DNA of 38,386 nucleotides from Gnetum montanum (lineage: Eukaryota > Streptophyta > Gnetopsida > Gnetales > Gnetaceae), in assembly GCA_015680685.1 (NCBI GenBank), contig MNCI01023875.1:40099-78484 (forward strand), read 5' to 3'. Shown here in pieces: positions 31,851-38,386 of this stretch (position 1 is the stretch's first letter; the number at the start of each line of letters is the position of its first letter). The translations under genes were made by a program, and so were the position numbers. The notes beneath the pieces are model-generated. The model made no database searches and was not told the origin of the DNA. It worked only from the letters and a program-made list of their open reading frames with translations.

Positions 31851-32449
31851 AAATTCATAGAAACTCTAGTTCTATGAGCACCAGACTAGTCTAGATCATT
31901 TCATGTCATGACAGAGGCATCAAATTATGCCTTGGGGTCATGTTTATGAAATTGGATGGTCAGAAACATACTTATTACATGCACTATTCAGGCTAAAGCA
32001 TTGTTGGTTCCCTACAAAACTACATCACCATAAAAAAATAATTGATGGTAGTGGTGTTTGACTTGGAGAAATTTAGGTACTATGTACTTGGATATAAGGT
32101 GTTTATGCACATGGATCATAGTGCAATTAATTTCCTAATGAATAAGCCAATGGTGAGTCCTTATGTCATACAGTGGCTAGTGATCTTGTAGGAATTCAAT
32201 ATTACAATGATAGATCAAAAGGAAACTGAGAATGTGATCACTGATCACTTGTCTTAGTTGAGATGGGACAACAAAGAGGAGGAGAGCCCACTATCTGATC
32301 ATTTTCCTAATGAACTCATCTTTGTTAGGGCTATAACTAAATAATTGCCCACTAAGCCTAAATGGTATAATGGCAATTTCACCTATCTTCTCACTTAAGA
32401 GATGTCACTAGAACTAGACTATAGGAAGAAAAAATAGTTTCTTCACCTA
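31851..32449 (+). pseudogene. Ty3/gypsy RNase H relic (element E5)
   Basis: SFHVMTEASNYALGS (about 31899-31943) is the RNase H start, with the catalytic Asp of D-A-S-x-x-A apparently replaced by Glu. The MVVVFDLEKFRYYVLGYKV-like stretch (32044-32105), then HSAINFLMNKPMVSP, VIQWLVIL-stop-EFNI and LS-stop-LRWDN follow in the usual order. Stops and small shifts throughout. Confidence 0.7.
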
Positions 32450-32875
32450 GTGAAATGCTTCATAGAGATCAACAAGAACCTTTACAAGGTGTGTGCTGAT
32501 GGTCTAGTTTATAGGTGTATCTGTGATGCTAATCAACTGCAAGTTCTTCAAGATACCCATGAGGGTCCTTGTGGGGGCCACTATGTACGAAGATGCATGG
32601 CCATTAAGATCCTAATGGCAAGATATTACTGGCCAATACTTTTCATGGATGCTCGCCAATTTGTCAGCTCTTATGAACATTGGCAATGCAATGGTGGAAT
32701 GAACACTCATATGGAGAATCCTTAGTAGTGGATCCAACCACTCAAACCCTTCAACATCTAGAGCATTAACTTCATGGGTTCCATCACACCCATGTCAAAT
32801 GGAAAGGCATACATCATAGTCACTATTGAATATTGTACAGAATGGGCAAAAGCAATAGCTATCATTGACTGTATA
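32450..32875 (+). pseudogene. truncated Ty3/gypsy integrase relic (element E5)
   Basis: The 91-residue frame starting at 32450 has the zinc-finger region LQVLQDTHEGPCGGHYVRR, then RYYWPILFMDARQFV and SSYEHWQCNGG. One Cys of the finger appears as Tyr. The next frame begins the core with INFMGSITPMSNGKAYIIVT (from about 32764). Asp of the usual D-F-x-G is Asn (AAC), removing the first catalytic residue. Coding stops at about 32875 (IAIIDC) where copia LTR sequence begins. The remaining catalytic Asp and Glu are absent. Confidence 0.75.
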
Positions 32876-33430
32876 TCTTCTACTACTTGTACACCACTAG
32901 ATTTGTTCCTTTCAAATATGGTTTGAAGGACACCACACCCTATACAAGCTCTAAGCTTTGCAATAGAGTGTTTCATCTTTGCAAAACCACTCAACCTTAT
33001 AAGGTTCTAGCAAGCTTAGAATGTGGTTTCAAGAATTCCATAACCATTACAAAATTGAGCTCCACTATGGAGTGTTTTGAAGCTATAAAATCACTCAATC
33101 TTGCACGATCACAACAAGCTCAATATGGATGCCTTCTTACAAAAGGCACATCAATCTCGTAGGGTAGCAAGAAAGAGAAAGAAATAAGGAAATAATGTAA
33201 CTAAATTTAAAAGTCCTTGCAATTTAAAGCTTAGTACAATGTACAAACAAGCGAAGAATGTTACAATGAAGAACAAGAATACAATAGCATAGAATAAACA
33301 ATTAGGAGCTTGAATATGAATAGTGCTTGCACAATTCCCAAGATTTTGGTATCTTCGTATAGCCTTAGAGTTTTCAAAAAATCCTTAGAATTCATGTAAT
33401 CACCAAGAAAATTCATGTTTCAACCTTCAC
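32876..33430 (-). mobile_element. copia LTR fragment related to the left-edge LTR
   Basis: Block-by-block similarity to 80-590 in the same orientation: CTTGTACACCACTAG / ACAAGCACACCTCTAG; TGTGGTTTCAAGAATTCCAT / AGTGATTTCAAGGCTTTCAT; TTGAGCTCCACTATGGAGTG / TTGAGCTCTGCACTAGAGTG; and GCTTGCACAATTCCCAA / GCTTGTACTTTTCCCAA. Only the part corresponding to the 3' half of the LTR (minus sense) is present. It cuts the E5 integrase on its left. The ORF 32887-33162 is a chance frame. Confidence 0.7.
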
Positions 33431-33455
33431 CATTAAACCTAAGGCAAGATCTTAC

Positions 33456-34617
33456 TGTAAATGTGGGACTTGTAGCCCATGAGCTACAATCTTACATACT
33501 TGAACTTTTGGGGCTAAATAGTTCTTCATAAGTAATTGTAGCCTTACTTCCCAAGTCAAAAAAGCTATCTCATATCTATATTTGAGGTTGGGAAAGCTAA
33601 AAATTCCTTGGGAATTACCAAATTTGGCATTTTCATGTGTTTTTATGGCCATATAGCCTCAACTACGTTGGAACCACCTACCCTCAATGTAGATGGTGTT
33701 AGATTTCCATTTTTAGCAACTTTTTGCATAGTTATCACAAAATCCAATTTGGATGTTGCAAGGCCAATATTGGAGTTGGGTTTTACATTTTCCCAACAAT
33801 GGCCAATGTAGTCATAACAATTCTTAGCAATATTCACATAGGCCAACATAGCTAAGGTGAAGCCAGCGGTGTAGTCACAAAAATCCATTTACTACTTTTA
33901 GTATGTGGATAGGTTTTGATGGCTTTAGTGTATCGAAACTTGCCATAAATGGTCAAATATTCTAGGAATTACATTCTACTACACTTGCACATGATTTCAA
34001 TTTATTAGCAACCATGGTAGAGAATTTTCATCAACAAACTCAACACTAGAAATTTACTTAAATCAAATACCAACACTTTGAAATGACTTTTTTTTTTTTG
34101 GAAAATTGGCAATTGGCTAAGCATTGAAGACTCTAATTGCATTGCTCAATAGCAAAAACTTAAGCATTTTCCACCATTTTTTTAACCAACACAGTAAATC
34201 TAATCTCAAGAACCAATGATGAGTTTAGGAAGTTAGAGCTTGAAAGCACATGGATCATGCAACCAATTGTAGAACACAACCTATCGATTTCACTACACTT
34301 CAAGCATCATTCAAGAAACTCCTTGTGCATCTAGGAATATACTTGTACTTCTTGGAACCTTGCCCTTACAACATTTCTATTATTTTAATAAAAATTAGTA
34401 GTTCATTCATTTGTGCAAGTTTATTTTGAATTAAAATTTTGTGCTTTCTCTTAGATTAGATCTACATTTCTCACTTAATTCGTTTGCATCGTTTAAAATT
34501 TTCAAGTTGTTGGGGGATCCAAAATACCATATAGGGTGCTTCATATCAATTTTTAAAGGTTTTTTGGATTTGAAGTTAAATAGTTTCATCTAGAATTTTT
34601 AGTTTTTCAGTGTTACA
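33456..34617 (+). mobile_element. probable 5' LTR of element E6
   Basis: Ends GTGTTACA at 34617, six bases before a primer-binding-like TGGCACTAGAAGG, as in E3. A possible start is TGTAAATGTGGGAC at 33456, but it is not supported by a second copy or a target duplication. No clear TATA box. No coding sequence; ORFs at 33452-33888 are not supported. Boundaries on the left are therefore tentative. Confidence 0.4.
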
Positions 34618-34622
34618 ATGTA

Positions 34623-34640
34623 TGGCACTAGAAGGATGAC
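34623..34640 (+). other. primer-binding-site-like sequence of E6
   Basis: TGGCACTAGAAGGATGAC, differing from the E3 site (14315) only near its end. It places the start of the internal region of E6. Confidence 0.55.
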
Positions 34641-34933
34641 CTTTACCCAAATTCTTAGCTGAAAAATTTTGCAAAATGTTTTCAATCATTTTGTAAAGCC
34701 AAGTTTTCACCATTCTAAACTTTGAGACCTATAAGTTTTTATTACTAAAAACTAGTGTTAGTGTTCCAATTCCTACCCATAATACCTAATATAGTTGTGG
34801 TGGGTTATTTTGGTTTCCATTGTATTTTTATAGCAGTTGGTTGCTGGGTTCCTTGAAGCTAGCATAGTTTACATTTAAAACCAAAATCCAAATCCATCTA
34901 TTATGAAATTTTGTATGAAAATGCTATTGTAGA
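34641..34933 (+). other. E6 leader, part 1
   Basis: Non-coding sequence between the primer site and the inserted Y-family LTR. In E3 the equivalent gap before gag is only about 200 bp. No features beyond T-rich runs. Confidence 0.4.
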
Positions 34934-35737
34934 TGATGAGTGGCGAGGTACCCATACACTCAACCATACGAATACGAGCGTTACATGCACGATCTGGTCA
35001 AACTCATCAGACTAAGTGCCTACATGTCTTATGGAACATCTAAGGTTAATTAATTGTTGTCCTCCCAAGCTTACTTGTATTTGTCATGATTGTATGGTTA
35101 AGTAAGCATGAGGCATGTGATTTTTATATCTTTTATGTTTTATCACCTATGCTAATGAGGGAAAGGATGAAGAGACTAAGTAACTAACTTTAACTAACTA
35201 AGCCTTAATTACCCTAGCATCAGTATCTGTTCCCACTTTCCATTTCACACCCTAAACCAATGCAATGCTGCTGGGATTACCAAATGCTATTCATTACTGG
35301 GATTACCAAGCATAACACAAGTGCTCAAAGTAGTCATACTGAATGCACTTAACTAGGAGTTAATGGTTGAGGGAAATTTAATTGACTAATAAAGCATTTA
35401 AACATTAAAAATAATTAAAGTCCTATTTAGCTTAGTCCATGCACTGCAAGGTTTATCCAAAAGTTTTTCTTTATTTTCATACACAATCATGTTCTCAGGT
35501 ACAGAATTTCTTGAATAAAGATCCATTCACTTTGGGACTCCTACTACGGGCACATGGAAATTATTCTAACTCTGGAATGGAAAAATGGCAAGAGGTTGGC
35601 TAAGGTCTAGATCTAGATGGAGAAAAAAGGGAGAGCCACCTTTTATTTATAGAACTAGTGGCAGGTTGCGATATTGCATATGCAATATCGTAGAGAAAGA
35701 CGTGATATCGTAGCCCATGCGATATCACGTCCCATCA
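34934..35737 (-). mobile_element. Y-family LTR copy 3, solo LTR (minus strand)
   Basis: Minus strand starts TGATGGG at 35737 and ends CTCATCA at 34934; 804 bp. Flanking 5-mers are GTAGA (34929-34933) and ATAGA (35738-35742), one transition apart, which fits a decayed target duplication. Shared blocks with copies 1 and 2: GTACCTCGCCACTCATC end, GCTGGGATTACCAAATG / GGGATTACCAAGCA (35270-35311), CAAAGTAGTCATACTG and CTCCTACTACGGGCAC. It has TATAAATA (plus 35644-35651) and a short GATATC U3. There is no internal region, hence solo. Confidence 0.68.
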
Positions 35738-36729
35738 ATAGATATTACTAGGACTCTAGTGTAGCCCTTGGAAAACCAAAATGTTCACAATTGATTTCTT
35801 AGAACCAAGGTATATACCCTTTGGAGAAAACTTTTTAGCTTGGTTTCACCAAGTGAAAATTCATTTTTTATCACTTACCTCAGTGGTGTACTGCACATAC
35901 TCGAACGTAGATATCACCAAGAAAAATAGCATAGTTAGTGTTACCAACTTGAAAAACATAACACCATTTTCCCAATGTGTAGTATAGACCATTTACACTA
36001 TAGTAGCAATATCAACCATTGTTTTCATTTATAGTTAACTACACCATGGGCAATTCCACTTGCTAGAATTTTGATTTAATTAATTAATTAAATCAAACAT
36101 CCCACCTTTCCTACCCTTTTTTGCCAAACTACCTAGCATAGTTGGGGTGGAAAAATTTCATTTTCCTTTACCACACAAATTCTAGCATTTCTTTTTAAAG
36201 ATACCTTATGCATCTTTTGAAAAATAACATTTTTTTTGGGTTGCACAATAACACCCAACATAGTTTCCATAAAAGGAAAGTACACAAACACCCCTTAAAT
36301 AAGAAAATCAAAACTTTACTATTTTTATCACCAACATATTTTTGGAAAAGTATCAGTGTATTTTTTTAAAACCCCATAGCCTACAAACAAATACTTTTTC
36401 CATATTTAGATTTTCACAGCAAGTGTTGGAGTTTCTAAATCCCAACATAAGAACTATAGCAAGTTTGGTTTTATTTTACTTTTAGTTTTCCAACAACTAT
36501 TGGAATTTTCAAAGCCTAGCTTCATCTTTGCTAGTCTGTGTAGTTTGGTTGGTGCCAATTAATGTCTTTTCATAGATCAACCATTCTACCACTAGACCTT
36601 GCATACATGACTTCTAGCCAATATGAAATTTGTATTTATAGCTTAAAAGACCTCATGATCATAAAATGAAGGTAATCACTTAGACAATGAGGCAAAAACC
36701 TAGATTTTGCAATTATCAACAAGGAGTTC
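35738..36729 (+). other. E6 leader, part 2 (non-coding)
   Basis: About 990 bases without a supported frame; the 35781-35987 ORF has no recognisable motif. Contains a 26-bp perfect palindrome (36071-36096) and several CCAACATAG or CCCAACAT words. Why this leader is so much longer than in E3 is unclear; another unrecognised insertion may be present. Confidence 0.4.
36071..36096. repeat. 26-bp perfect palindrome made of TTAA units
   Basis: TTGATTTAAT, TAATTAATTA, AATCAA: reads identically on both strands, with (TTAA)n at its centre. Low complexity, so probably a slipped AT microsatellite. Confidence 0.8.
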
Positions 36730-38386
36730 TACAACTTCCTCTATGCCAAGATACAAGCTAGACTCCTAATACCATGATTCAAATCTGATGCTAAGCATCA
36801 TTTTGAAATTATACACTAGGATGGGAAATAATACATCCCATCACATTATGAAAAAATTTCCCTCACTGAATTTTATGTGCAAATGATTATACAACTCATA
36901 GAGTTTGATGAGTTTAGTGAGGATATTAGCTCAGAAGGTTACAAAGAAGTGTAGGATGAGTTTGAAGCAAAATTGGATGCTAATAATTTTATTAGAAGCC
37001 TTCTACAACTATTAGCTTTTTGAACTACTACTCCTAATTCAACCTTCCTTGCCTCATCTATGAAACAAGTTCCCCAATCTTCTTTTTTTCCCTATCCATA
37101 TTACTATGCTTGGGTTTACATCCATCATTGCTACACACTAGGAACAACCCATGTCTCAATCTACCTCCTTGTTCTCATGGATGCTCTTTACCACAAAACC
37201 TTACTCCATTTACACAGTGCTAGTGAGGTCTACCTTACCATCTTTTTTGTCATTCTAATGGGTCCCTCATTAGGGTCCCAAGTAATATAGGCCTCTCATA
37301 GTCCCTTTCTTTCCTTCATATCACATGTCTCAACACAAACCTCTTTCTCCTTGTTTAACCCACATATAATGATGGTCACTCAACCCCTTCCACCTATTTC
37401 AATACCAATTATGCAACCTCAAATCTCTCAACTTCCTCCTCAACTATAAACATAAATATTGTAGCCCATGGAGATTTCCCAAGGTTTGGATCAAGCATTT
37501 CAAATGATCCAAGACATTACCAAAGTGCTAGAAAAACTCAAGGATAATACAACTTAGATGGTCAAGGTTCTAGACATTTATCAAGATGAACCTATAAGCC
37601 CTATGGTGCCTCAAATAACCTTACCTAAAAGTATGCCCATATAAAAATTTACCAAATATAGTGATGAAGGGGATCCTAATGCACATCTAGCTATCTTCTA
37701 GTCTAAGTGCTTCTATTTGCAAGCTTCACGACATACAATATTAAGGATTTTCCTCATGTACCTCAAGGGTAAGACTCTAGATTGGTATTGAACCTTGCCT
37801 TGAGGTTCCATATCTTCCCGTGAGGACTTAATAAACTAATTTGTTAGCAACATAAGATACAACTTAAATCTAGATGCCACATTGGATCAACTAATGAAGC
37901 TAAAGTAGAGGCCACTAGAACTAGTCAAAAGGTTGACTCAGAGATGGAATTCAACCCTTAATGAGATTTTGGAGCCTATCTCTAAAATCCACCTCTTGGC
38001 TACGTATAAGGGAGTAGTAAATGACTTTATCAAGTCAAATCTTTACTACCTAGAGCCCTAGTCACTAAGCCAAGTCTTCTCACAAACTAAGAACATTGAG
38101 GAGGTAGTTGAGGCAAGTAATGACTTGACCTATTTGGCCTATAAAAATTAACATATGATGAGGGATACATATAAAACTAAGCAAGAACATACAATTGTGG
38201 CTATAGTCACAAAAGAGTCAAAACAAAGGAAAAGATAAGGATCACTACCATGCAACACATCCCAAGACTCATCACAACCATCCATTTCCTACCTCCCATA
38301 TCAACCAAGACCAAACTTTGGAAAAAAGCATAGGTTTAAGTACACAAGGTTCCCTATGAAGCCTTCTGAGCTTCTAGAATAGTTGC
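36730..38386 (+). pseudogene. Tat-like Ty3 gag relic of element E6 (runs off window)
   Basis: Homologous, domain by domain, to the E3 gag. N part: KEFYNFLYAKIQARLL, then FYVQMIIQLIEFDEF near 36880. Pro/Ser/Gln-rich middle (37040-37440). Then LDQAFQMIQDITKVLEKLKD, and YSDEGDPNAHLAIF (E3: EKGNPNAHLVTF). The core has TLDWY-stop-TLP, where Trp is kept but the following Arg codon is TGA, then NLNLDATLDQLMKLK. It continues with EILEPISKIHLLATYKGVVN (E3: EICKPIVEVHLLAIFKGAVN) and FKYTRFPMKPSELLE at the right edge. Several in-frame stops and a few shifts. The element continues beyond the window. Confidence 0.78.

Noticed and set aside
36071-36096. 26-bp palindrome as an operator or integration site
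   Set aside because: It is built from TTAA units and is most simply an AT microsatellite.
1-38386. CRISPR array, bacterial operon, phage or plasmid content
   Set aside because: No spaced identical repeats, no ribosome binding sites or bacterial genes; all recognisable proteins are of plant retroelements.

Overview
This window looks like non-genic DNA from a large plant nuclear genome. A gymnosperm, probably a conifer, fits best, because the retroelements are old, long-LTR, AT-rich, nested and riddled with point mutations. That assignment is an inference from style; no species marker is present. I see no functional host gene, rRNA, tRNA or CRISPR array. Everything recognisable is decayed retrotransposon sequence: Ty3/gypsy, Ty1/copia and one LINE, plus AT-rich filler and short tandem repeats. 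Nearly all reading frames are broken, mostly by stops that fit C-to-T or G-to-A transitions (for example conserved Trp TGG read as TGA or TAG).

Layout. 1-1042: 3' LTR of a copia element on the minus strand, with its polypurine tract at 1041-1058. 1990-5489: plus-strand Ty3-type tail, made of an accessory ORF, a polypurine tract (PPT) and a 3' LTR (family called Y here). 5490-5662: start of another, minus-strand LTR with its PPT. 6390-11400: plus-strand Ty3 polyprotein relic (element E2) with gag, protease, RT, RNase H and a DD35E integrase. 12113-12480 plus 18403-18915: a Y-family LTR (minus) split by element E3 (12481-18402). E3 is a Tat-like element with a 5-bp target duplication TATAG and a deletion running from protease into its 3' LTR. 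18916-24260: AT-rich sequence with degenerate tandem repeats. 24268-25190: LINE relic. 25446-26892: copia relic cut off inside integrase. 26893-28237: minus-strand Y-family fragment carrying a 357-codon frame that runs through the PPT to the LTR start. 28362-32875: Ty3 (Athila-like) polyprotein relic E5. 32876-33430: copia LTR piece related to the left edge. 33456-38386: start of another E3-like element (E6), with primer-binding-like site and gag, its leader interrupted by a solo Y-family LTR (34934-35737).

Two points tie the window together. First, one LTR family (Y) recurs as at least five copies. It starts TGATGA, ends CTCATCA, has a conserved R/U5 and a fast-changing U3 made of short arrays around GATATC. 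Second, two copies of this family are preceded by the same PPT block and by an extra ORF in the sense orientation, so the family seems to carry a 3' accessory ORF. The minus-strand example keeps one frame for 357 codons with only stop mutations. I do not recognise its product, and it is the best candidate here for something undescribed.
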